Shown here one piece after another: positions 1 through 6,550 of a stretch of DNA of 34,099 nt (positions are counted from its first letter, which is position 1; each line of letters opens with the position of its first letter). The position numbers and the translations under genes are program-made. This DNA is from a virus, in the IMG/VR virus record IMGVR_UViG_3300025687_000165, positions 1 to 34,099 of that record, one strand, 5' to 3'. The notes under the pieces were generated by a model. That model searched no databases. It worked only from the letters and a program-made list of their open reading frames with translations, and was not told the origin of the DNA.

Positions 1-196
1 GTGTTTTCTCAAGTGCAGTAATTCTACTAGTAGTAACTTGACGAAAATCAGCTTCAGGATCAAGAGGATCGGAGATCATTGTAAGAGAGTTGCCTTCTTC
101 TGGTTCAGACAAGATAACTCCAACTACCTCTTTAGTTCTTAGGTTATTATTTGTAGAAGCAAATCTTTTTAGTTTATATTTTTTGCTAATCGTCAT
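1..196 (-). CDS. Hypothetical protein, 3' end beyond window
   Basis: An open frame starts at an ATG at 196 with a GGAGG-type ribosome binding site (GGAGGGAAG on the minus strand) and stays open for 65 codons until it leaves the window. The N-terminus is basic (MTISKKYKLKRF), followed by a segment rich in acidic and polar residues. I recognise no family. It is the most downstream gene seen of the minus-strand series, 22 bases after the stop of its upstream neighbour, so it is probably co-transcribed. Confidence 0.65.
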   Translation of the reverse strand, partial: MTISKKYKLKRFASTNNNLRTKEVVGVILSEPEEGNSLTMISDPLDPEADFRQVTTSRITALEKT

Positions 197-218
197 CTTC
201 CCTCCGATTATTAAGATA

Positions 219-437
219 TTAATAAGCTTCGCCTTCGTCAAGGTAATCAGAAAAAAGTTCTGGATACCGGTTCAAGTATCCAGTCTCACTCAGAAAATCA
301 AAAAGAGCTTCACTAGGCTCAAGCTCATCTTCGTAGCTGTCTCGCCAACGATAGTCTTCTAGATCGTGCACTGAAAATCCTACGATCTTAGTACACAATT
401 TGTCAACCTCTTTCATCCATGCGTTAAACGAGATCAT
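219..437 (-). CDS. Small conserved-type protein of unknown function
   Basis: This 72-residue protein has the pattern W-M-K-x-V-D near the N-terminus, then a G-F-S-V-H-D-L segment and an R-D-x-Y-E-D-x-L-x-P-S-E-A segment. From memory this resembles a widespread class of very short proteins in phages and bacteria with no known function; that match is not verified. It overlaps the upstream gene by four bases (ATGA), a usual sign of translational coupling. It is acidic and has no membrane segment. Confidence 0.75.
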   Translation of the reverse strand: MISFNAWMKEVDKLCTKIVGFSVHDLEDYRWRDSYEDELEPSEALFDFLSETGYLNRYPELFSDYLDEGEAY

Positions 438-721
438 ACAATGCTCCTATGAAGCTGGTTGGTGTACATGCTAACATCGTACTCAGATATCCATGCCACT
501 GTGTTTTCCCAATCAGGAGCCTGAATGAAGTGAGAGGACCACACAGGGAATACAGAGTCTCCATCGCAATATATGACTTGTTCGAATTGCTCATCAAACT
601 TGTTAAATGGAACTCCGAATAGAGCTTCTTGCTGAACATCTATAATTTGACCATCTTCGTCACAGATTATGAGATCACTGATACCTTGTGGATTTGGCTG
701 AGTAGCATAATAACGATTCAT
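434..721 (-). CDS. Hypothetical protein, first gene after an ACAGAT element
   Basis: This 95-residue soluble protein has no recognised family. It contains an I-C-D-E-D-G-Q turn near residue 20, a Trp-rich middle (PVWSS, APDWEN, VAWIS), and is moderately acidic. The start at 721 has a strong GGAGG site. An ACAGATNNNA element lies 30 bases upstream, suggesting that transcription of this pair of genes starts here. Its stop overlaps the start of the next gene by four bases. Confidence 0.8.
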   Translation of the reverse strand: MNRYYATQPNPQGISDLIICDEDGQIIDVQQEALFGVPFNKFDEQFEQVIYCDGDSVFPVWSSHFIQAPDWENTVAWISEYDVSMYTNQLHRSIV

Positions 722-746
722 AGTAAACCCTCCTTATATCAAAATA

Positions 747-757
747 TATAATCTGTT
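747..757 (-). promoter_or_regulatory. ACAGATNNNA element, copy A
   Basis: On the minus strand the sequence is AACAGATTATA, with its ACAGAT core beginning 30 bases upstream of the ATG at 721. It is followed by ATATTTTGAT and a GGAGGG ribosome binding site, a string shared with copy B at 2441. It is one of eleven copies in minus-strand gaps. Confidence 0.5.
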
Positions 758-770
758 AAAGTGAGGGAAG

Positions 771-923
771 TTAGATGCACTGGCCTCTAAAGAACCATTT
801 ATTCTGCTTCTCGCACTCGCCTTTTGTTTTGAAGTAGTGGTAAACAGAAGCGGCTGCTAGTATACAGAATAAGATTGCTAATATGTACTTAGCTTTCTTT
901 GAGATATTATCTTTATCATTCAT
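771..923 (-). CDS. Small single-pass membrane protein, 50 residues
   Basis: The ATG at 923 follows an AGAGG ribosome binding site and opens a 50-residue frame ending at 771. Residues 1-10 are charged and lysine-rich, residues 12-31 form one clear transmembrane helix, and the short tail carries two cysteines in a basic and aromatic context. It overlaps the upstream gene by eight bases. By charge the N-terminus should be cytoplasmic and the cysteine tail periplasmic. Function unknown; such small inner-membrane proteins in phages are often linked to lysis or superinfection exclusion, which is only a possibility here. Confidence 0.7.
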   Translation of the reverse strand: MNDKDNISKKAKYILAILFCILAAASVYHYFKTKGECEKQNKWFFRGQCI

Positions 924-1203
924 GGTAACCTCTATTAAACATCTTGTCCCACATTTTTACAGAGCGGTTATCAACCTGAACTGAGTGTGTTCTATGATTT
1001 AGGTATTGATAAGCTGCATTGACTGATTCAGGTGTCGAAGGTCCGTCGTCGACTGTTGCCTGAACATTTTCCCATTTAATGGGAATAAACAACTGTTTGT
1101 GAAGGCCAACTGCTTTTCTTTCGTCGGCAGATTTCTTCTCTAGAAAGATATCCATGTGCCCATTTTTATAGAGATTAATAAAAAGCACTTTCTCAAAACT
1201 CAT
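916..1203 (-). CDS. Hypothetical protein
   Basis: This 95-residue soluble protein begins MSFEKVLFINLYKNGHMDIFLEKK, which looks like a beta-strand start, and has a basic C-terminal half. I recognise no family. A possible AAGGGA-type site precedes the ATG, and the gene starts two bases beyond the stop of the neighbouring gene, so it belongs to the same transcription unit. The reading frame is consistent with coding throughout. Confidence 0.75.
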   Translation of the reverse strand: MSFEKVLFINLYKNGHMDIFLEKKSADERKAVGLHKQLFIPIKWENVQATVDDGPSTPESVNAAYQYLNHRTHSVQVDNRSVKMWDKMFNRGYHE

Positions 1204-1204
1204 G

Positions 1205-1399
1205 TTATCCCTTTCCTAACAACATCTTGTCATATTTACTTAGATATTTGCTTCTATCGATCAACAAACCTAGTAACATCATGTCGTATAGGTATTTTAG
1301 CTCTTCTTGTGAAGGTTCGGAAGAAGACTCTTCAGGCGCAGGATATTCATCCGATCGCTGATTAAAAAGAAAGTCATAGTCTTCTTGCTCGTAGTACAT
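1205..1399 (-). CDS. Hypothetical acidic protein, 64 residues
   Basis: The chosen start is the ATG at 1399, because it has TTGGAG just upstream and overlaps the stop of the preceding gene as TGATG; an in-frame ATG at 1417 has no ribosome binding site. The N-terminal half is acidic with a run of glutamate, serine and proline (EESSSEPSQEE). The C-terminal half is helical and leucine-rich. There is no signal peptide. Function unknown. Confidence 0.7.
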   Translation of the reverse strand: MYYEQEDYDFLFNQRSDEYPAPEESSSEPSQEELKYLYDMMLLGLLIDRSKYLSKYDKMLLGKG

Positions 1400-1581
1400 C
1401 ACTCCAAACCTTTGCAAGACTCAGCATCATTCTTTGAATTTTGCTGGCATGCAACATACTTATCTGCATTCGTCTTTTTGCTAACACTAACGATTTCTGA
1501 TGTAGCTCCTACTATCGTAGATAAAGTAACTGTCCCACATACCGCATATACTGCGTATAATATAACTAACTCGAGACCCAT
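1399..1581 (-). CDS. Small single-pass membrane protein, 60 residues
   Basis: Residues about 4-27 form a hydrophobic helix rich in valine, leucine and alanine, followed by a polar, lysine- and asparagine-rich tail with two cysteines (VACQQ and ESCKG). Start and stop couple it to its neighbours: its stop overlaps the next ATG as TGATG and its start lies one base after the upstream stop. Probably an inner-membrane protein; no family recognised. Confidence 0.7.
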   Translation of the reverse strand: MGLELVILYAVYAVCGTVTLSTIVGATSEIVSVSKKTNADKYVACQQNSKNDAESCKGLE

Positions 1582-1582
1582 A

Positions 1583-1999
1583 TTAAGCTCCTAGTCCTAA
1601 GATTCGAAACATTTCTGCTTCTTCATATCGTTTTACTAAATCATATTTTGAACTTACTTTAGTAATCCATACGTTTTTATAGAAATCATATACTTTAATT
1701 CCATTGATATATCCTGATTTGTCCCATATAAACTTTATAGCATATGAAGATTCTTTCTTATATTTCTTGATCTCTTTCATCAGTTCTTTACTTGCCAATA
1801 TAGTTCGAAACTTCTGACAGTGAAGATCATAAATACTCTTCAATGCTGCCTCATATTCTTTCGAGTTGTTGATAATATTATGCTTATAAAGCGCTTTCTT
1901 GCCATATGCTCTAAGTAGCTTGAATCTTAGTGAGTTTCTCTGCCGATTTAACTCGTTCTTATGATAACACATTGTGATAAGGCCAGCAAAATCAGTCAT
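1583..1999 (-). CDS. Hypothetical basic protein, 138 residues
   Basis: This lysine- and arginine-rich, mostly helical protein has a highly basic first half (NELNRQRNSLRFKLLRAYGK) and a C-terminal part that looks beta-stranded (IKFIWDKSGYINGIKVYDF). The ATG at 1999 has a GGAGC-type site. The 20-residue membrane micropeptide ends inside its first codons. The composition is compatible with nucleic-acid binding, but I see no recognised domain. Confidence 0.75.
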   Translation of the reverse strand: MTDFAGLITMCYHKNELNRQRNSLRFKLLRAYGKKALYKHNIINNSKEYEAALKSIYDLHCQKFRTILASKELMKEIKKYKKESSYAIKFIWDKSGYINGIKVYDFYKNVWITKVSSKYDLVKRYEEAEMFRILGLGA

Positions 2000-2054
2000 T
2001 GATAATGCTCCTAATTATAATTAGAATTAGCAAAAACAATATGATCCAAAACAT
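1992..2054 (-). CDS. Twenty-residue hydrophobic micropeptide
   Basis: The ATG at 2054 follows GGGAG with good spacing and opens a 20-codon frame: MFWIILFLLILIII followed by RSIIND. It is essentially one transmembrane helix with a tiny polar tail. It fills the gap between two genes and overlaps the downstream one by eight bases. The good ribosome binding site and full hydrophobicity support a real micropeptide; random occurrence cannot be excluded at this length. Confidence 0.5.
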   Translation of the reverse strand: MFWIILFLLILIIIRSIIND

Positions 2055-2055
2055 A

Positions 2056-2415
2056 CTATTCTCCCAACAAATTATTAGAAATTGAGCGCTCTTCTATTTC
2101 ATAAGACTGAAATACTAGCTTTCTATCTTTCTGTTTCTTAGCGATCTTTATTAAAACTACATTATTGTTGGAATAAGAGTTGATATAAGAGGTCATCTTC
2201 AGCTTAATCGACACTTCATTATTGCTTAAGTAAGTAACCCTATTTAAGCTATGAAATCGCTTATGCTTTTTATTCATTAATTTGACAGAGTCAGATATCA
2301 TATTAATAGCAGAATAGTATATATCTTGCATGATATCTTCTTGTGACATATTAAGCTTATTCTGAAGATATTGTGACTCAAAATAATTTAAGTGTATTTG
2401 AAAGTCAAGACTCAT
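2056..2415 (-). CDS. Hypothetical protein, 119 residues
   Basis: The N-terminal half is helical (residues 1-50), then there is a basic patch (NKKHKRFHSL) and beta-like segments (VTYLSNNEVSIKLKM). It is tyrosine-, serine- and asparagine-rich. No family recognised. The ATG at 2415 has a strong GGAGGG site and an ACAGATNNNA element 30 bases upstream, so it may be the first gene of a transcript. Confidence 0.75.
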   Translation of the reverse strand: MSLDFQIHLNYFESQYLQNKLNMSQEDIMQDIYYSAINMISDSVKLMNKKHKRFHSLNRVTYLSNNEVSIKLKMTSYINSYSNNNVVLIKIAKKQKDRKLVFQSYEIEERSISNNLLGE

Positions 2416-2440
2416 GCTTTATCCCTCCTTCATCAAAATA

Positions 2441-2451
2441 TTTGATCTGTT
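2441..2451 (-). promoter_or_regulatory. ACAGATNNNA element, copy B
   Basis: The minus strand reads AACAGATCAAA. The ACAGAT core is 30 bases upstream of the ATG at 2415 and overlaps the stop codon of the upstream gene. It is followed by ATATTTTGAT and GGAGGG exactly as in copy A. The sequence ATCAAATATTTTGAT at its 3' side can form a small hairpin. Confidence 0.5.
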
Positions 2452-2800
2452 AGGGTTTGTAAAGCTCGTCTGGTAGATAGTCCATTGGCATAGATTCACA
2501 AGTTTCAGGATATTTTTCACAGTTTAGTGTGGGGCAACTTATGTGAATTATCTTTTCGTCAGGTATTTTATGGATCTTAGCTGGATCCCACACAGTTTCG
2601 GCAGAATCAACATGAATTTGCCAGCCTAAAAAATGCTTATTGTCATATAGATCATAAACTTTCCACATATTTTTGTAATCTGTGGTGAAACAATGACCAG
2701 TCTTAATGTTACGTGCAGTATTGCGTTTTGGGTTAAAAACTGCTACGGCAAAAATAACTAATACTGCAAGAAGTCCAGCGGTCGTATTATAAAGTCTCAT
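2450..2800 (-). CDS. Membrane-anchored cysteine-containing protein
   Basis: This 116-residue protein has a hydrophobic helix at residues about 8-23, a basic stretch (PKRNTARN), then a soluble domain. The domain has four cysteines (HCF, SCPTLNC, ETC), the last three close together. The N-terminal helix may be a signal anchor; the basic residues after it make the topology ambiguous. Clustered cysteines would suit disulphides if the domain is periplasmic. No family recognised. It overlaps its upstream neighbour by 14 bases. Confidence 0.7.
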   Translation of the reverse strand: MRLYNTTAGLLAVLVIFAVAVFNPKRNTARNIKTGHCFTTDYKNMWKVYDLYDNKHFLGWQIHVDSAETVWDPAKIHKIPDEKIIHISCPTLNCEKYPETCESMPMDYLPDELYKP

Positions 2801-2948
2801 CTTCCGCCTCGCATAAAAAGTTATCGATCATAGCAACCAAAGTTTTGCTAATCGGTTTATCTGACCAAATATTAATCAGATCTTCTCGAAATAACATTAA
2901 GAAAGACGCGTATCGTTCTAAGTCTAGATTCTCTTGCTCTTTGCTCAT
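2787..2948 (-). CDS. Hypothetical acidic helical protein, 53 residues
   Basis: The start is taken at the ATG at 2948, which overlaps the upstream stop as ATGA and has AAAGGA before it; a longer in-frame version from 3041 would lie entirely over the neighbouring gene and is unlikely. The product begins MSKEQENLDLERY and is acidic and helical, with no motif I recognise. Confidence 0.7.
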   Translation of the reverse strand: MSKEQENLDLERYASFLMLFREDLINIWSDKPISKTLVAMIDNFLCEAEDETL

Positions 2949-3721
2949 TTCATGTCCTTTAATAGATATTCCATATAGGAAACAGCAAGAGTTGACATAT
3001 GATAAGAAGCCATAACGTGGTCTGGGTAAGCCCATGACCATACTAATGGTGGCTTACTTAAATTAGTAGCTCTATTCCACATGTGAGGTAGCTCAGCATG
3101 AAACCATAGTTTATCGCCCTTAAGATACTTAACCATTGCATTTTGAGAAAGTCGATGGTCAAGTATATCAAGAGTTGCATTCCAAAATATCCCCTTTCTC
3201 TTACCGCATCTAAGTTGAAAAATCATAGAAACTAATACAAGATGCAGTTGATATCCACTCCAAGCAGTTGCTACAGAAATAAGATTTTCAAGACCCTTAA
3301 ATGGGCTAAGGAGTTTCCACCATAGCCAACCTTTTAAACCAATAGTTTTCTTTACATTAACTCCACTAGCATACAGTGCATCGCCAATATCTAGCCAGGT
3401 TCCAGGCCTTACATGAGTTCTTGAGTCACCAGTAGGTGCAATCTTGCCTGTTCTAGCAATGTACTTAGCGACTTTTTCTAGCGTATCTGTTTTAGGATCA
3501 CTCATAGATCCAAGCAAAAAGCCTGCCAACATATCTCGACTAGTACCATGACTATAAGGCGAGTAACTAGCTTGTGCTTCTTCTTCATTTCTCCATAATC
3601 TACCATCTTTATCTACGCATCTATTTAAAGCTTCTATCCACTCTATGCCTGCCACATCTGCCATCATACCGATGTATAAAGTGGCGTCACCATACAGATC
3701 ACTAGGAATTAGGTGTTTCAT
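2945..3721 (-). CDS. Hypothetical phage protein, 258 residues
   Basis: A tryptophan-rich, probably all-helical protein. Notable segments are G-T-S-R-D-M-L-A-G-F-L-L-G-S near residues 58-71, an R-T-G-K-I-A-P-T-G-D-S-R-T segment near 90-102, and alternating amphipathic helices to the end. The spacing of the S-R-D and G-D-S-R elements recalls proteins with repeated helical hairpins, but I cannot assign a family. It overlaps the GMP reductase-like gene by ATGA, so the two are translated together, yet nothing in it points to nucleotide metabolism. Confidence 0.75.
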   Translation of the reverse strand: MKHLIPSDLYGDATLYIGMMADVAGIEWIEALNRCVDKDGRLWRNEEEAQASYSPYSHGTSRDMLAGFLLGSMSDPKTDTLEKVAKYIARTGKIAPTGDSRTHVRPGTWLDIGDALYASGVNVKKTIGLKGWLWWKLLSPFKGLENLISVATAWSGYQLHLVLVSMIFQLRCGKRKGIFWNATLDILDHRLSQNAMVKYLKGDKLWFHAELPHMWNRATNLSKPPLVWSWAYPDHVMASYHMSTLAVSYMEYLLKDMK

Positions 3722-4686
3722 CGCGTTCCGTTCTCCTTAATTGTTGAACTAGATATCCTAACTAATTTAGCTGATTTCTTGAACTGTTCTGCTGTATAGG
3801 CGCCACTATAGCTAAAAGCTGATTTAAGGCCTGCTAGAAGTACTTCTAGAGTTTGGCTTGTACGCTTCACAGGGTGGTTGTAACGAATTGTCTTAGAGAT
3901 CCCTTCTGGAGCTCTATGAGATGATTCTTTGCCATTTGAGGAATATGATTCTTGAGAGGCAGAACCGGCATATGACATAGGAGTAACACACTTGTCTGTG
4001 TAAGCAAGTAGTTTACCTGTCATAACCATGTCTGCACCGGCTGCTAAAGCTTTTGCTATATCTCCACTAGATTCCATTCCACCATCAGCAATAATCTTAG
4101 TCTCTGAATGATCTGCCCAAAACACTTTATCTTTTACAGTATCAAGAATGGCTTGCAGTTGTGGATACCCGTGACCAGTCACCAATCTAGTAGTGCATAC
4201 GCTTCCTGGTCCTATGCCAATCTTAATTCCATATAAAGGCCTATATTTATGGAATAGAAGTCTCATAGGCCACTCAATAAAGTTTCCTGCTACTAGCCTA
4301 AGATTAGGAAACTTAGCTTGAGCAAACTCTATGAAATCTGACATCTTTCGACTATATCCATGAGCAACGTCAATTACCACAATAGCATCATCTTTAACTT
4401 TAGCTAGCGCTTCTAATCGGTCAGCTTCAAAACCAACTGATACCCAAGGTTCTATACCTTCGTTAAGAAGAGTACTAAACATAGAAGCATTTTCTTCGAC
4501 TGGCATAAATCGATGAAGACAACCAATTTGATTAAACTTAGCCATCTCGCGGCACATATCGATACCGGTAATAGATGCCATATTAGCAGAGATAATCAGG
4601 TTGTCCGTATTAACTTCAGCTCTTGATTTGATGTAAGAGAACTGAGGCTTAATAAGAACATCATCAAAGGTCAGTAACGTTTCCAC
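3718..4686 (-). CDS. guaC: GMP reductase-like enzyme (IMPDH/GMPR family)
   Basis: This 322-residue TIM-barrel enzyme belongs to the IMP dehydrogenase/GMP reductase family. The N-terminus F-D-D-V-L-I-K-P near residue 7 and S-R-A-E-V match GMP reductases. The loop G-I-G-P-G-S-V-C-T-T-R at 157-167 carries the predicted catalytic Cys164, and A-D-G-G-M near 200 forms the phosphate-binding region. The C-terminal H-R-A-P-E-G and L-A-G-L-K-S-A-F-S-Y-S-G-A are closer to GuaC than to IMPDH, and there is no CBS domain. GMP reductase converts GMP to IMP with NADPH. Slightly shorter than the usual 345 residues. It lies beside a deaminase gene, suggesting nucleotide-pool remodelling. Confidence 0.85.
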   Translation of the reverse strand: METLLTFDDVLIKPQFSYIKSRAEVNTDNLIISANMASITGIDMCREMAKFNQIGCLHRFMPVEENASMFSTLLNEGIEPWVSVGFEADRLEALAKVKDDAIVVIDVAHGYSRKMSDFIEFAQAKFPNLRLVAGNFIEWPMRLLFHKYRPLYGIKIGIGPGSVCTTRLVTGHGYPQLQAILDTVKDKVFWADHSETKIIADGGMESSGDIAKALAAGADMVMTGKLLAYTDKCVTPMSYAGSASQESYSSNGKESSHRAPEGISKTIRYNHPVKRTSQTLEVLLAGLKSAFSYSGAYTAEQFKKSAKLVRISSSTIKENGTR

Positions 4687-4695
4687 ACTAACTCC

Positions 4696-5061
4696 TCAAG
4701 ATCTTAGATCTAGATATTGCCAGCCATCTTTTGTTGAATACCATACTTCTTTTACCCCGCAACGTCTCAGCAGAGTCTCGCAGTATTGACACGGTTTAGC
4801 CATACCAAGAGTGTTATCTTTGAACAATCGTGCAACATATGCGGTGGAATTAGAAAGATCTTCACCCTTAGCACTAGCTACAGCATCAACTTCTGCATGT
4901 AGCGAATGAAAAGGGTGAAGAGATTTAGGGTGAGTTTTCTCGCCGTTATTTATCCCGATAGAAAGTACGCTGTTACCTTTCACAATAACACAGCCCATTC
5001 TAACTCGAAAGCTAGATTTATGGGCTACTTTCTCAGTAAGTTTTGCGTACTTACTTTTCAC
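4696..5061 (-). CDS. Deoxycytidylate/cytidine deaminase-family enzyme
   Basis: This 121-residue protein has the zinc-dependent deaminase signature: H-A-E at residues 55-57 (zinc ligand and catalytic glutamate) and P-C-Q-Y-C at 90-94 (two zinc ligands). By analogy with phage dCMP deaminases it may convert dCMP to dUMP to feed dTTP synthesis, but the protein is short and the substrate cannot be fixed from sequence. It starts with GTG at 5061 after AAGGA. It is followed closely by the GMP reductase-like gene, so both probably share a transcript. Confidence 0.85.
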   Translation of the reverse strand: MKSKYAKLTEKVAHKSSFRVRMGCVIVKGNSVLSIGINNGEKTHPKSLHPFHSLHAEVDAVASAKGEDLSNSTAYVARLFKDNTLGMAKPCQYCETLLRRCGVKEVWYSTKDGWQYLDLRS

Positions 5062-5069
5062 GGTGTTCC

Positions 5070-5246
5070 TTATGGAGTAGAGAATTGAATTGCACCAACG
5101 GTATCATCTGCTCTTACGAAGTACATGGTACTTCCAACCCAAGCAACATGTCTCTCATCGATGCTCTCATATCCACCACTACAAGTGGAAGAACTTGTAT
5201 ATAATCGGAAGTTAGAACCCTGCTTATTAACAGATGTTCCTACCAT
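5070..5246 (-). CDS. Hypothetical small protein, 58 residues
   Basis: The ATG at 5246 is preceded by a near-perfect ribosome binding site (AGGAGGAAAC), so it is preferred over an in-frame ATG at 5285 that would overlap the neighbouring gene. The protein is rich in serine, threonine and glycine and looks beta-stranded (HVAWVGSTMYFVRADDTVG). No signal peptide or membrane segment, and no family recognised. Confidence 0.7.
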   Translation of the reverse strand: MVGTSVNKQGSNFRLYTSSSTCSGGYESIDERHVAWVGSTMYFVRADDTVGAIQFSTP

Positions 5247-5272
5247 GTTTCCTCCTATGAAAAGTGCATCAC

Positions 5273-5476
5273 TTAACAAGCCCATTTATTTGTCCAGACC
5301 ATTACTGGGAACCACAATATCCAGAAGATAATAACAAGTGGCCAAAAAATTATTTTAGCAAGATTGCGTGGAGTGAGTTTTCGTTCTTGAATGTAATCAC
5401 TAAATAGCAATACTGATACTATAATCCACGCTACTAAACCAAATGCTAAACCAAATGCTAAAAATTCATAGCTCAT
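5273..5476 (-). CDS. Two-helix membrane protein, 67 residues
   Basis: Two hydrophobic segments, about residues 7-26 and 43-60, are separated by a charged loop (QERKLTPRNLAK). The basic loop predicts a cytoplasmic turn with both ends outside. The C-terminus ends W-T-N-K-W-A-C. The ATG at 5476 follows GGAGGAGA and overlaps the upstream stop. Its topology resembles phage superinfection-exclusion or holin-like proteins, but no specific family is recognised. Confidence 0.75.
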   Translation of the reverse strand: MSYEFLAFGLAFGLVAWIIVSVLLFSDYIQERKLTPRNLAKIIFWPLVIIFWILWFPVMVWTNKWAC

Positions 5477-5666
5477 TCTCCTCCTCCCAAGCTAACGCTT
5501 TTTTACAACAGAGAGCTACCTCTTGGGCATTACCGGAGCAAGCCCAAAGATGCTCCAATAGCTCTCTGACGTCTTGCCACCGTACCCAATCTCCCAACTG
5601 TCGTTCTTCCATTGTATAGTAGTCATCAAATGCATGCACCATTTGGTATCGCTTAATTTTCGTCAT
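5466..5666 (-). CDS. Hypothetical protein, 66 residues
   Basis: A soluble, helical, acidic protein with a cysteine-containing second half (LWACSGNAQEVALCCKKALAWEEENEL). The first half has D-D-Y-Y-T-M-E-E-R-Q and tryptophans at W-V-R-W. The ATG at 5666 has AAGGA somewhat far upstream. The gene lies between two membrane-protein genes and overlaps the second by 11 bases. Function unknown. Confidence 0.7.
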   Translation of the reverse strand: MTKIKRYQMVHAFDDYYTMEERQLGDWVRWQDVRELLEHLWACSGNAQEVALCCKKALAWEEENEL

Positions 5667-5700
5667 TGTTCTCTTTCTATTTCCTTACCAGCATTTTCGA

Positions 5701-5886
5701 TCAAAAATAAAGAATTGTTCCTAAAATGAGTCCCGCCACTGGACAGATAGCTACCATTAAAGCCAATTCTGGGGGGAGTCCGAGGCTCACTAAGTAAGTT
5801 GTAAGAGCCGCCATTCCCCAAACAAGCAGAAAGATGCCCGCAAACCCAAGTGTCGTCAATATTACGCATTTAAGCCACTCTTTCAC
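5701..5886 (-). CDS. Two-helix membrane protein, paralog 3 of a trio
   Basis: This 61-residue protein begins M-K-E-W-L-K and has two transmembrane helices at about residues 8-33 and 42-60, joined by S-L-G-L-P-P-E-L-A. It is clearly related to the protein at 6121-6330: shared W-[IL]-K-C-V-I-L start, S-L-G-x-x-P-x-x-A loop and a G-T-[GI]-[IL]-Y end. It overlaps the middle paralog by ATGA. An inner-membrane protein; function unknown. Confidence 0.8.
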   Translation of the reverse strand: MKEWLKCVILTTLGFAGIFLLVWGMAALTTYLVSLGLPPELALMVAICPVAGLILGTILYF

Positions 5887-6137
5887 TGCTCACCCCCTCG
5901 TCGTTCCTGTAGGTAGTCTCTTATTTCTAAACCGGCCATAAGTAGCCATATTGGTATAGTTACGGCACAGACTGTAAGCATGTCATCTGGAACACCTGCT
6001 GCAGCCAATCCTCCATGCACTAAAATGCCCGTAAGAAGAAGTGCTGATATTAAAAACACAACCCCCATCATTACAGACAAGAACTCAAGACATTCATTAA
6101 TTATCAAGGATGTTGCATATTTAATCCACTGTTTCAC
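5883..6137 (-). CDS. Two-helix membrane protein, paralog 2 of a trio
   Basis: The start is taken as GTG at 6137, giving MKQWIKYATS, because GGAG lies eight bases before it and the N-terminus then matches its two neighbours; an ATG at 6167 would extend it further into the upstream gene. The 84 residues contain transmembrane helices about 19-40 and 48-69, linked by A-A-A-G-V-P-D-D-M-L, and end in a charged tail (LEIRDYLQERRGGEQ). It is the most divergent of the three paralogs. Confidence 0.7.
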   Translation of the reverse strand: MKQWIKYATSLIINECLEFLSVMMGVVFLISALLLTGILVHGGLAAAGVPDDMLTVCAVTIPIWLLMAGLEIRDYLQERRGGEQ

Positions 6138-6330
6138 TTTTCTTCTCCATATAAATACCCGTTCCAAAAAGAAGTGCTACGACAGGAAGAATGGCCACTA
6201 CAAAAGCCATCTGAGGGTCGATTCCTAGACTGGATAGAAACCCCACAAGAAGTCCGAACCCGAAAGCCAAAAAGCTGAGGCCTGTGACTACAAGCATCGA
6301 TAATATGACGCATTTAATCCAATCCCACAT
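6121..6330 (-). CDS. Two-helix membrane protein, paralog 1 of a trio
   Basis: A 69-residue protein beginning M-W-D-W-I-K-C-V-I-L with helices about 7-33 and 42-60, loop S-S-L-G-I-D-P-Q-M-A, and a charged C-terminus (MEKKSETVD). The ATG at 6330 follows a run of G (AGGGGGGTAT) that serves as ribosome binding site. First gene of three tandem duplicates; all probably insert as N-in, C-in hairpins, which is a prediction from charge only. Confidence 0.8.
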   Translation of the reverse strand: MWDWIKCVILSMLVVTGLSFLAFGFGLLVGFLSSLGIDPQMAFVVAILPVVALLFGTGIYMEKKSETVD

Positions 6331-6342
6331 ATACCCCCCTAA

Positions 6343-6516
6343 TTACGCTTGGTTAAGTAGTTTTGTCATGTATTCGAGAGAATGGCTCGTGTAGAGGCTC
6401 AGGTAATTAGCACAACGCTCCTCCATGAGAATGTGTACATAGCCCGGAAACTCCTTCGACACCCTCATGCTGGAGATATCTGTCACCTTCACGGACACGT
6501 CAGAACCTGGCTGCAA
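6343..6516 (-). CDS. Possible small protein with TTG start
   Basis: The frame is open from 6531 to the TAA at 6343-6345 and fills a 200-base gap in an otherwise tightly packed operon. The translation looks protein-like (VSVKVTDISSM, YVHILMEERCANYL). It lacks an early in-frame ATG. The TTG at 6516 has AAGAG before it and is my best guess, giving 57 residues; an internal ATG at 6468 would give 41. The ATG at 6530 with AAAGGA upstream is one frame off, so a frameshift is also possible. Confidence 0.4.
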   Translation of the reverse strand: MQPGSDVSVKVTDISSMRVSKEFPGYVHILMEERCANYLSLYTSHSLEYMTKLLNQA

Positions 6517-6550
6517 AACCAACTCTTCATTTCACAGTTTCCTTTAAAAA

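Noticed and set aside
5663-5869. Minus-strand frame of 68 codons overlapping the paralogous membrane protein
   Set aside because: The overlapping frame has clear paralogs and membrane helices; this one has no start signal or family features.
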